Part shown: positions 1-9,100 of the stretch, piece by piece
Position numbering within the stretch: the first letter of the stretch is position 1
Layout of the letters: the number at the start of each line of letters is the position of its first letter
Source of the DNA: a virus
IMG/VR virus record: IMGVR_UViG_3300030099_004448
Coordinates: 106,595-170,594 of that record
Direction: 5' to 3' (one strand)
DNA: 64,000 nt
Translations under genes and position numbers: made by a program
The notes under the pieces: model-generated
What the model was told of the DNA's origin: nothing
Databases searched by the model: none
Seen by the model: the letters and a program-made list of their open reading frames with translations, nothing else

Positions 1-68
1 AGTTAACCAAGACCGATATGGATGACAAACTACTGGCAAAGGTTGCAAAGGCAATCGAAGCCCGTTGA
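1..68 (+). CDS. C-terminal end of an unidentified protein (partial)
   Basis: An open frame enters from the left edge and ends at TGA 66-68. Only about 21 residues are visible, ending DKLLAKVAKAIEAR, an amphipathic Lys/Ala-rich helix. This is too little to name the product. The late promoter for the next gene begins three bases after the stop. Confidence 0.6.
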   Translation, partial: LTKTDMDDKLLAKVAKAIEAR

Positions 69-70
69 GT

Positions 71-78
71 TATAAATA
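71..78 (+). promoter_or_regulatory. T4-like late promoter (TATAAATA)
   Basis: The perfect T4-type late motif TATAAATA lies 36 bases upstream of the structural gene at 114. Its place directly behind the preceding stop fits a late promoter read by the phage sigma/clamp system. Confidence 0.7.
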
Positions 79-113
79 TTCTTATACATAACGAGAAACT
101 AGAGGGAATCAAC

Positions 114-605
114 ATGTCTCTATGGGGTAACAAAGATACTGTCTACTCGACAGGTAATGTCACTACAATTACAGCTGGTGGTGTAATCACTGGTTCTGGT
201 ACAACCTTCTCCGCTTCTGGATTGGTTGAGGCTGGAATGATGATTACTCTCGGATCTAAGGGTGGCGGCGTCATTAAGTCAGTTGATTCCGATACTCAAC
301 TGACCCTTCACAGTGCTGCTGGTTTAACCGCAGGTTCTGGACTTACTCAGGCTTTCAACATTAGTGAAGCTCCTAAGTCTACTGCACTGGACAGCAACCA
401 TAATGTTAACGAAGTTTATGGTTCAAACGCTGCTGAGGTTGGTGCAGCCGCAGGTACAATTTACGAACACTCTCACGCGGGTTGGGTTGGTATTACCACC
501 TATACCGATACACACGGAAACACCAGAACTAAGACTGAAGTCCTAGTTGCGATGAGTTCTATTGCTGGTGATGCAGCAGACGATTCTATCCTAGCAGATA
601 GCTGA
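114..605 (+). CDS. Putative virion structural protein, 163 aa
   Basis: The protein is acidic and Gly/Thr/Ala-rich with a beta-rich composition, no signal peptide and no membrane segment. The start follows AGAGGGAA, a good ribosome-binding site, and a late promoter lies upstream. Composition and late expression suggest a small virion protein such as a head or neck decoration protein. No catalytic motif is visible, so the role is inferred from composition and promoter type only. Confidence 0.6.
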   Translation: MSLWGNKDTVYSTGNVTTITAGGVITGSGTTFSASGLVEAGMMITLGSKGGGVIKSVDSDTQLTLHSAAGLTAGSGLTQAFNISEAPKSTALDSNHNVNEVYGSNAAEVGAAAGTIYEHSHAGWVGITTYTDTHGNTRTKTEVLVAMSSIAGDAADDSILADS

Positions 606-623
606 TAAATGATTTGATTTAAT

Positions 624-995
624 ATGCGATTTGATGAGTTGAACGAAGACAATTATGTAATGTTTGCCATTAAACATTATGAAAACCCTCATGCTGTCAC
701 ACAAGATGACTTCTATGAGGACTTGAAACGGTTTAAGTGGATAAAGAGATTACTCAAGAGGTATCAGACAACTGGTATCTTGAAGTCTCACCTTCTCATC
801 AACCATTTTATTATTTTGTATAATGTATTCGGGGAGGCTGCAACTCCACTTTTGTTCTTTAAAATTGATAGGGAGTTGTGGCCAGTTGTTAAGACGTTTG
901 TTGTATATCTTGGTAGATTACCAGAATATCCAAAATCTGCATTACATGATATTCCTTTAGATGATAACTGTTTACAAGACTTAGATAAAATATGA
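624..995 (+). CDS. Conserved-looking hypothetical protein, 123 aa
   Basis: A soluble, mostly helical protein, acidic at the N-terminus and basic in the middle (a KRFKWIKRLLKRYQ-type stretch at residues 35-48). It overlaps the next gene by four bases (ATGA), so the two are probably co-translated. It sits upstream of the primase in a run of small genes. I do not recognise a functional motif. Confidence 0.6.
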   Translation: MRFDELNEDNYVMFAIKHYENPHAVTQDDFYEDLKRFKWIKRLLKRYQTTGILKSHLLINHFIILYNVFGEAATPLLFFKIDRELWPVVKTFVVYLGRLPEYPKSALHDIPLDDNCLQDLDKI

Positions 996-1183
996 ACGAT
1001 CGTATTCTTGATAAGTATATCGATATAGTCAGGAACCTCCAAGAGGAGGCTCCTGTAAATAGTGTTGGTGGTGGAAATATTGCGGGAACTAGGGAAGCGG
1101 GAGACGATCCCCCAGTAAAAAGAAAGAAAAAGTATATCTATCAGAAAGGTTTGCGTAAATGGTGGACATCTCTAACTAAGTAA
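992..1183 (+). CDS. Small hypothetical protein, 63 aa
   Basis: Starts inside the stop of the preceding gene. It has three parts: an acidic helix, a flexible NSVGGGNIAG-type linker (residues 24-33), and a very basic tail containing KRKKKY. Such a layout resembles small capsid-core or DNA-associated phage proteins, but that is only a resemblance. Function unknown. Confidence 0.55.
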   Translation: MNDRILDKYIDIVRNLQEEAPVNSVGGGNIAGTREAGDDPPVKRKKKYIYQKGLRKWWTSLTK

Positions 1184-1185
1184 AA

Positions 1186-1614
1186 ATGGCATTCGGTCTT
1201 GGTAAATTAGCAGTTTTAGAATCAAAACTTGATATTTATGAAGATCTCTCTAAAGAGATGCTTGACAAATTAGAACGTGCAGTAGGAACTATTTCTGAGA
1301 ATAGCAATAAGATTGCTATTATCTTAGAACGTCATGAAACACGTCTAGACGAGGGAGACAAATCTAATCAACTCATCATCAGAATGATTGAGGAGATGAA
1401 AGAAAAACAGACTAAAGACAATGAAGTCTTGCACGAAAGAATTTCTACTGTACAAAAGAAGGTAGACTCTAACGCCAAGTTTGTAGTGGGTGCTGGTGCT
1501 GTTCTAGCGACTGTTGTGACAGTCCTACAAGTTCTACCACCTGTCCTAAAAGTATTGACACCACAACTGTCCACCAGTATGATAGGAGGAACGCACGTAG
1601 AACGCCTCGGATGA
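1186..1614 (+). CDS. Coiled-coil protein with C-terminal membrane segment, 142 aa
   Basis: Residues about 10-95 form long charged helices with heptad spacing. A hydrophobic segment follows at about 97-118 (FVVGAGAVLATVVTVLQVLP), then a short tail. The stop overlaps the primase start (ATGA). A membrane-tethered coiled coil could be a holin-type, scaffold or exclusion protein, and the sequence does not decide. No enzymatic motif is visible. Confidence 0.6.
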   Translation: MAFGLGKLAVLESKLDIYEDLSKEMLDKLERAVGTISENSNKIAIILERHETRLDEGDKSNQLIIRMIEEMKEKQTKDNEVLHERISTVQKKVDSNAKFVVGAGAVLATVVTVLQVLPPVLKVLTPQLSTSMIGGTHVERLG

Positions 1615-2606
1615 GTTTCATCGACAGCCGATACATCGGTCTGATTTCTGTAAAACTTCAAAAGTTCAGTCGGAAGAAAGAAGGTCTCTATACCTTCCGA
1701 TGCCCTTATTGTGGTGATTCCCAGAAACATAAGAACAAGACTCGCGGGTATATTTACAAGTATAAGAACGATCATAATTTCAAGTGTCACAACTGTGGCG
1801 TCTCTAGATCCCTTACAAACTTCCTAAAGGACCACGACCCTGCTCTGCATGATCAGTACGTCTTTGAGAGGTATAAGGAGGGTGCCACGGGTAAAGGATC
1901 GAATACTCCCACCCCTAAAAAACTGAGTATTCCTAAACCAGTTTTTAAGAAAAGGGACTTTGATCTTAAAAAAATCTCAGAACTAAATAAATCACATCCC
2001 GCAAGAGAATTTCTAGAAAATCGGAAGATTCCGCAACAATACCTCAGTGAACTTTACTTCACTGATAGGTTCAAAGAATGGACCAATACGCAGAAGAAAA
2101 CTTTTGATTCTCTAGAAAGAGACGAACCAAGAATTATTATTCCTTTAAAAAACAAGAATGGTATCTTCGGGTTTCAGGGTAGGTCCATTAGTCCTAAATC
2201 GAAACTTAGATATATCACTGTAATGTTGGATGATGATCATCCGAAACTTTTTGGACTTGATAGAATTGATGAAAAACAAACAATCTACATCACAGAAGGA
2301 CCATTCGACAGTTATTTCCTTACCAACGCTATTGCTATGTGTGGTAGCGATGTTGACGACCGCATTATATCTAATCGAGATCGGGTCTACGTTTTCGACA
2401 ACGAACCAAGAAACCGAGAGATCGTTGCTAAGATTGCGTCAACAATTGAAAGAGGACACAAGGTAGTCATTTGGCCAGATAAAGTTGATCAGAAGGACAT
2501 CAATGACATGTTCTTGACTGGACTTAATGTTCAGGACATGGTACAATCTAATGTCTATAGTGGTTTACACGCAAAAACAAAACTTATTAGTTGGAAGAAA
2601 ACATGA
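1611..2606 (+). CDS. DNA primase, T4 gp61-like
   Basis: The protein synthesises RNA primers for lagging-strand replication, working with the phage helicase. The N-terminal zinc ribbon shows CPYCGDS and a second CHNC pair (residues about 24-63). A TOPRIM-like core follows, with ITEGPFDS near residue 228, VYVFDNEP near 264 and KVVIWPDK near 288. Length (331 aa) fits gp61-type primases. It overlaps the previous gene and nrdA by ATGA, tying replication and nucleotide supply together. Confidence 0.9.
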   Translation: MSFIDSRYIGLISVKLQKFSRKKEGLYTFRCPYCGDSQKHKNKTRGYIYKYKNDHNFKCHNCGVSRSLTNFLKDHDPALHDQYVFERYKEGATGKGSNTPTPKKLSIPKPVFKKRDFDLKKISELNKSHPAREFLENRKIPQQYLSELYFTDRFKEWTNTQKKTFDSLERDEPRIIIPLKNKNGIFGFQGRSISPKSKLRYITVMLDDDHPKLFGLDRIDEKQTIYITEGPFDSYFLTNAIAMCGSDVDDRIISNRDRVYVFDNEPRNREIVAKIASTIERGHKVVIWPDKVDQKDINDMFLTGLNVQDMVQSNVYSGLHAKTKLISWKKT

Positions 2607-4912
2607 GTAACGGAACGAAAGTTGTAAAGAGAAACGGTGTAACCGAGAGTCTTGATCTTGATAAAATTCATAAGATGGTGGAGAGCGCTTGTGAGAATCT
2701 CGCAGGTGTTTCTGCATCTCAAGTGGAGATTCAATCAGGTATTCAGTTCTACGATGGAATCACTACAGGTGAAATTCAAGAAATCCTTGTACGTTCTGCC
2801 TCCGATCTGATTGATTTGGAATCCCCAAACTATCAGTTTGTTGCAGCGCGTCTACTTTTGTTTGGTCTTTACAAACAAGTCTTTGGTCCCGAGTGGAACC
2901 AAGGATTCCCCCACATCCTTGATCATGTCAATGGTGGTATTAAGAAGAAGATTTACGATAGGACATTAGCCAATGCGTACACTGCAGAAGAATGGGACAA
3001 GATTAATTCTTGGATTGATCATGGGCGCGATTTTCTATTCACTTATGCAGGTCTACGTCAAGTCTGTGATAAGTACCTTGTGCAAGACAGAAGTTGCGGC
3101 GAACTTTACGAAACGCCACAATATATGTACATGTTAATTTCTGCAACTATTTTTCAGAAATATCCCCTAGATATTAGACTGGACTATGTTCGTAGATACT
3201 ACAATGCCATCTCCAAACACAAAATCAACATTCCCACACCTATCATGGCGGGAGTGCGAACTGCACTTCGACAATTTGCTAGCTGTGTTCTTGTTGATGT
3301 TGATGACTCCCTCGATAGCATCTTTAGTTCTGATATGGCTATCGGCAGATATGTTGCACAAAGGGCGGGTATCGGTATCAACGCGGGCAGAATCCGTGGC
3401 ATCAACGCTAAAATCCGAGACGGAGAAGTACAACACACTGGCGTTGTTCCTTTTCTTAAAAAATTTGAATCAACTGTACGATGTTGCACACAAAATGGGA
3501 TTCGTGGTGGATCAGCGACAGTCCACTTCCCCATCTGGCACCAAGAAATCGAAGACATCATCGTTCTAAAGAATAACAAAGGAACGGAAGATAATCGTGT
3601 CAGAAAACTGGACTACTCAATCCAAATCTCAAAGATCTTCTACGAAAGATTCATCCAAGATGGAGACATCACCCTATTCAGTCCTCACGATGTCCCAGGT
3701 CTGTATGATGCTTTTGGCACTGACGAGTTTGATGATCTCTATACACGTTATGAATCTGATGGACGTATCCCGAAGAAGACTATCAAAGCTCAAGCACTCA
3801 TTCTGGACATCCTGAAAGAACGTGCAGAGACTGGTCGTTTGTATATCATGAACATCGATCACTGCAATTCTCACTCTTCATTCATCGATAAGGTGAATAT
3901 GTCCAACCTGTGTCAGGAGATCACTCTTCCCACAGATCCTATCGGACATATTGATGATGCATCTGGTGAGATTGCTCTTTGTGTTCTCTCCGCAGTGAAC
4001 GTTGGCAAACTTAAGAATCTCGATGAACTTGAAGAACTTTGTGATCTGTCTGTCCGTGGTCTAGAAGAACTGATTGATTATCAAGACTATCCTGTAGTTG
4101 CTGCAGAAATTGCAACAAAGGCACGTAGGTCTCTTGGTATTGGATTCATTGGACTTGCACACTTCCTTGCAAAGAACGGTCTTAAGTACGATTCTCAAGA
4201 AGCTTGGGATCGAGTTCATGAACTTACCGAAGCATTCCAATACTACCTCCTTAAGTCTTCCTGTAAAATTGCAGAACAAAAAGGTCCTTGCACCGACTTC
4301 AATCGAACGAAGTATTTTGATGGAAAACTTCCAATTGATACATACAAGAGTGATGTTGATGAGATCACTTCTAAGGAGCTGAACTATGATTGGGAGGGTC
4401 TTAGAGCATCTATCGCCACCCACGGACTACGGCACTCAACATTGTCCGCACAAATGCCATCGGAAAGTAGTTCCGTTGTGTCAAACGCAACAAATGGAAT
4501 CGAACCTCCTCGCGGATACCTGTCCATTAAGAAGAGTAAAAAGGGACCTCTTAAACAGATCGTTCCTCAGTATAATACCTACAAAGGCAATTATACTCTC
4601 CTCTGGGACATGCCTGATAATACTGGGTATATCAATGTTGTTGCTGTCATGCAAAAGTTCTTTGACCAAGCGATCAGTGGAAACTGGTCCTATAATCCAG
4701 GGAACTATCCCGACAATGAAGTACCCGTCTCAGTAATGGCACAAGACTTCCTAAAAACATATAAGTATGGGTGGAAGACTTCTTACTATCAGAACACTTA
4801 CGATAACAAAACAGATGAGATAAAAGAGGATACAAAAGAAGATCAACTTAAGGCTTTGGAACAGTTGATCATGGAAACTAGTGATGACGACTGCGAATCT
4901 TGCAAGATCTAA
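2603..4912 (+). CDS. nrdA: Ribonucleoside-diphosphate reductase alpha subunit (class I)
   Basis: Reduces ribonucleotides to deoxyribonucleotides for phage DNA synthesis. An N-terminal ATP-cone-like region is followed by the ten-stranded barrel, with SCVLVDVDDSLDSIF, NLCQE (active-site Cys) and PSESSSVVSNATNGIEPPRG. The extreme C-terminus DDCESCKI carries the CxxC re-reduction pair. The start is taken at ATG 2603, inside the primase stop. At 769 aa it is a complete class Ia-type subunit. nrdB follows 21 bases later. Confidence 0.95.
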   Translation: MSNGTKVVKRNGVTESLDLDKIHKMVESACENLAGVSASQVEIQSGIQFYDGITTGEIQEILVRSASDLIDLESPNYQFVAARLLLFGLYKQVFGPEWNQGFPHILDHVNGGIKKKIYDRTLANAYTAEEWDKINSWIDHGRDFLFTYAGLRQVCDKYLVQDRSCGELYETPQYMYMLISATIFQKYPLDIRLDYVRRYYNAISKHKINIPTPIMAGVRTALRQFASCVLVDVDDSLDSIFSSDMAIGRYVAQRAGIGINAGRIRGINAKIRDGEVQHTGVVPFLKKFESTVRCCTQNGIRGGSATVHFPIWHQEIEDIIVLKNNKGTEDNRVRKLDYSIQISKIFYERFIQDGDITLFSPHDVPGLYDAFGTDEFDDLYTRYESDGRIPKKTIKAQALILDILKERAETGRLYIMNIDHCNSHSSFIDKVNMSNLCQEITLPTDPIGHIDDASGEIALCVLSAVNVGKLKNLDELEELCDLSVRGLEELIDYQDYPVVAAEIATKARRSLGIGFIGLAHFLAKNGLKYDSQEAWDRVHELTEAFQYYLLKSSCKIAEQKGPCTDFNRTKYFDGKLPIDTYKSDVDEITSKELNYDWEGLRASIATHGLRHSTLSAQMPSESSSVVSNATNGIEPPRGYLSIKKSKKGPLKQIVPQYNTYKGNYTLLWDMPDNTGYINVVAVMQKFFDQAISGNWSYNPGNYPDNEVPVSVMAQDFLKTYKYGWKTSYYQNTYDNKTDEIKEDTKEDQLKALEQLIMETSDDDCESCKI

Positions 4913-4933
4913 ACACAACCCCCGAGGAATTAA

Positions 4934-6082
4934 ATGTCAGTTGAAGGTATGACCGTATTAAACACATCTACAGACGTAAACGCTAGAAAACAACCTATGT
5001 TTTTTGGAGCTCCTTTGGGGATCCAAAGATATGACCAATTCAAGTATCCAGTTTTTGACAAACTCACTCAACAACAACTCGGTTATTTCTGGAGACCCGA
5101 AGAAATTTCTCTCCAAAAAGATCGCGGTGACTATCAGACTCTTGCACCAGAACAGAAGCACATCTTCACTAGTAACCTTAAGTACCAGATCATGTTGGAT
5201 TCTGTACAAGGGCGCGGTCCTGGGATGGCTTTTATCCCTTACTGTTCACTCCCTGAACTAGAGGCGTGCATGACCGTGTGGGAGTTCATGGAGATGATCC
5301 ACTCTCGTTCATATACATACATCATCAAGAATGTATATGCCGATCCTGGCGAGGTCTTCGATCACATTCTGGATGATGACAAGATTGTTGCTCGTGCAGA
5401 GTCAGTAACTTCTGCATATAATGAGTTTGTTGAGGCAGCACACCTGTATGACACAGGTAATATGTGGAAAGGAGAGTTCAAAGACTCCCCTACTGCTGCG
5501 TGGGAATCAAAAGAATTGAAGAGGAAACTTTATCGTGCAGTCGCCAATGTCAATATTCTCGAAGGCATCAGGTTCTATGTTTCGTTCGCTTGCTCGTTTG
5601 CGTTTGGTGAACTCAAACTTATGGAAGGATCCGCTAAAATCATCTCTCTCATCGCCAGAGACGAAAATCAACATCTTGTCATTACTCAAAACATCCTCAA
5701 CAAATGGCGTGACGGGGATGACCCAGAAATGGAAGAGATTGCTAGGGAAGAAAAACCCGTAGTAGAAGAGATGTTCAGGAAAACTGTGGATGAAGAGAAA
5801 CGTTGGGCAGAATACCTGTTCAAAGATGGATCCATGATCGGACTGAATGATAAACTTCTAGCACAGTATGTTGAGTGGATTGCAAATCGTCGTATGAAGG
5901 CGATTGGTTTGAAACCCATTTATGATATTCCTGCTAAAAATAATCCTCTTCCTTGGACAGAACATTGGATCTCTTCAAAGGGTCTCCAAGTCGCTCCTCA
6001 AGAGACAGAAGTTGAGTCATACGTTGTCGGTGGCATCAAACAGGACGTTAAAAAAGATACCTTTGCTGGATTCCAACTCTGA
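4934..6082 (+). CDS. nrdB: Ribonucleoside-diphosphate reductase beta subunit
   Basis: Ferritin-fold subunit that carries the diiron/tyrosyl radical cofactor for NrdA. Ligand helices are visible: LEACMTVWEFMEMIHSRSY (E and ExxH) and ARDENQHL (E and ExxH). It follows nrdA closely with a GAGGAATTAA ribosome site. At 382 aa it is full length. A late promoter directly downstream starts the fibre genes. Confidence 0.95.
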   Translation: MSVEGMTVLNTSTDVNARKQPMFFGAPLGIQRYDQFKYPVFDKLTQQQLGYFWRPEEISLQKDRGDYQTLAPEQKHIFTSNLKYQIMLDSVQGRGPGMAFIPYCSLPELEACMTVWEFMEMIHSRSYTYIIKNVYADPGEVFDHILDDDKIVARAESVTSAYNEFVEAAHLYDTGNMWKGEFKDSPTAAWESKELKRKLYRAVANVNILEGIRFYVSFACSFAFGELKLMEGSAKIISLIARDENQHLVITQNILNKWRDGDDPEMEEIAREEKPVVEEMFRKTVDEEKRWAEYLFKDGSMIGLNDKLLAQYVEWIANRRMKAIGLKPIYDIPAKNNPLPWTEHWISSKGLQVAPQETEVESYVVGGIKQDVKKDTFAGFQL

Positions 6083-6093
6083 TTCTACGGGGA

Positions 6094-6100
6094 CTAAATA
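6094..6100 (+). promoter_or_regulatory. Late promoter (CTAAATA)
   Basis: CTAAATA lies 34 bases before the fibre gene at 6134. The motif overlaps the left arm of a perfect 7-bp inverted repeat, GGGACTA (6090-6096) and TAGTCCC (6116-6122). Confidence 0.65.
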
Positions 6101-6133
6101 CATTATAGTGTTGTATAGTCCCTGTAACCCAGA

Positions 6134-9100
6134 ATGGCGAAGCAGACAATTGATATCGGATCTCAGCCAAATGATGGAACAGGTGATTCCCTAAGAGATG
6201 GCGCTCAGAAGATCAATAGTAACTTTAATGAGATATATCAAAGTTTTGGTGATGGTTTTAATTTATCCCAATTAACCATTGGTACTGCTACTACCGCAGG
6301 GTTTGCACAAACTGCGGGAATTGCAACGAATGCACAAAATTTAAATGGGCAACCTGCTTCATTTTACTTAAATTATAATAATCTAAACAACCTACCAACA
6401 ATCCCAACCAATACTAATCAGTTAACCAACGGTGCTGGTTATATTACTAACACTGCTCTTGTAGGATATGCAACGGATGGAGATCTAGTAGGATTCCAAA
6501 CTGCTGGAAATTTAGTAGGGTTTATAACAAATATTCAAGCCGGTGCGGGAATTTCTGTATTTGAATCCCCTGCCGGCAATTTTATTGTCACATCAACTGG
6601 TGGTCTTGTAGAAATTGTTGGAGATACTACTCCACAACTTGGTGGTGATTTAGATCTCAATGCCAGAACTATTAACGGAACTGGTAATATTGATATCTCT
6701 GGTCAGATTGATATTACTGGTAACTTGGTAGTCGGTGGTGTTATCACGGGAGATCTAACAGGAACTGCCTCTACAGCTTCATTTGCAACAACTGCTTTTA
6801 ATATTTCTGGAGCTCCAGATCTTGTACTTGGAGTGGTAACGGCAACATCTTTCCATGGTTCTGCTTCTGGATTAACTAATATACCCTCTGCACAATTAAC
6901 TGGTGCTCTCCCTGCAATTTCTGGTGCTAACTTAACTGGTATTGCTACGGATGTTGGACTTGCAGGAGTTCAAGCAGAAGTTAATGCACTTGGAACTAAT
7001 CTGAACATTGTAGGATTCTACGATGCTGTTGCTGGTGTTGTAACTGGACTGACTCTTGTCGGACAAGCAAGAGGTATTTCCATTGGATCTACACTTGCAG
7101 TATCTGGTATTAGCACTGGTGATTATTATATCGTTTCAGTAGGTGGAACGGAAGTTGGTATTGCAACTTATTCTAGACCTGGTATTTCCAGTGTATATTC
7201 TGGTGATTGGATCGTTGGTATTGATACCAATGCATACTCAATCCTATCTTATTCTCAACAGGTTGTTGCACCAAGAGCAACTAGATCAGATTTCTCCGAT
7301 ACTTTAGAATCAAACTCTAGTGTAAACACCAGTGGTATTATTACTGCAGGATCTTTTGATGGATCTCTTGCTGCATCAAATCTTACTGGAGCTTTACCTG
7401 CAATTAGTGGTGCAAGTCTAACGAATCTTACTGGAGCATCTGCAGGAACTTTCGGTGATCCATATACAGTACCTACAGTAACAGTTGATTCTAATGGAAG
7501 AATCACTGGAATATCTACTGTAAGTATTTCTGGTGGAGCTCTTGGGGGAAACAGGTGGTCTAATCATCCATCAGGTATCAGTACATCTTCTTCTGTTGGT
7601 ATTGGAACTACGACCATTACATCAACTCTTACAGTAAAGGGTGATGGTATTGTTGATGGAGCATTCCAAATTGGACTAAATGCAGCTACAACTGCCACTC
7701 TCAATTTAACGAGTAATTCATCCTTAAGTTATGGTGGAAATAATCTAACTCTAAGAAATGATAGAACTAGTGGAAGAGTAGTTCTAATGGGTGATAATGG
7801 TGTAGAGATTCTAAATCATGATACTGATGCAAGAGCTGCATGGTTTAGAAGTGGAATTGCATATTTGTATAATGAAGGTAATCTTAAGTTACAAACAACC
7901 ACTGGTGGTATAGATGTTACTGGTGTAGTCACTGCAACCAAATTTGTTGGTGATGGATCTGGACTAATCGGGGTTACCGCTTCTGGTACAGGAATTGAAG
8001 TCAAAGATTCTGGAAGTGTTGTTGGAACTGCAGGAACTATTGACTTTGGTACAGGTGTTGATGTATCTCCAGCCTCTGCAGGAATTGTTACCATAACTGT
8101 TAATGCTGGTGCTGCGGATACTGCATCTATAGTTTCCACATCATCTACAATAACTGATACATTAACATTAAGAGATGACAACGACGACACCAGAAAAACT
8201 ACATTTACTCATGATAGAAACGTTTACTTTGATGATACTGGATTACTTACCAGTGATGGTTTGGTCATCAATAATCGTAAAGGTGAAATAGTATTTGTTA
8301 ATAGTGAGGGTGAAACTTTTTATGGAAATAATGGACCATCCCTTGCACTTAAAGAACAGAGTGTAGGCATCGGAACCACAAATCCACTGCAAGCTCTCGA
8401 CGTAAGAGGTAATGCACTAGTCAGTGGCATCCTTACCGCAACTGGTGGATTCTCTGGATCTATTGATTCTGCAAATAACTTGACTGGTGGTATTGCAACC
8501 GCAACTCAACTTAGTGTAAGTGGGGTAACCACAATCAGTCTGGGAAGAATCCAAGCAAATGCTGATGCAAATATCAGATTTGGTAATGGCGCACTATCTG
8601 GATCTGTAGTTAGAAATATTGCAATCGGTGACCAAGTTCTTCAGTCCATGACTGGTGGTTCTGGTAGAAACATTGGTGTGGGTGAGTTTGCACTTAAAAA
8701 TGTTTCTAGTGGTGCATACAACGTTGGACTTGGTATCAGAGCGGGTGAGAAAATAAACACTGGATCTTATAACGTAGTTCTCGGTGGATTCAATGGTGAT
8801 ACCACTGATTTGGGTATTATCAATTCATCAAATAATGTTGTAATTTCTGATGGACAGGGAGACATCAGATTCTACTCAAACGGAAGTAAGAACACTGGTA
8901 TTAATACTACCGTTCTCTCAAATGAAGATGTAACAGTTGGTGGTAGTTTGACTGCAACATCTTTCCATGGATCCGCTACTGGACTTACAAATATTCCTGC
9001 AGGACAACTAACTGGAGTATTACCTACCATCGACGGTAGTAACTTAATTAACGTTACTGCAAGTGGTACTGGTGTTAACGTTCTGAACAATCAGAACACT

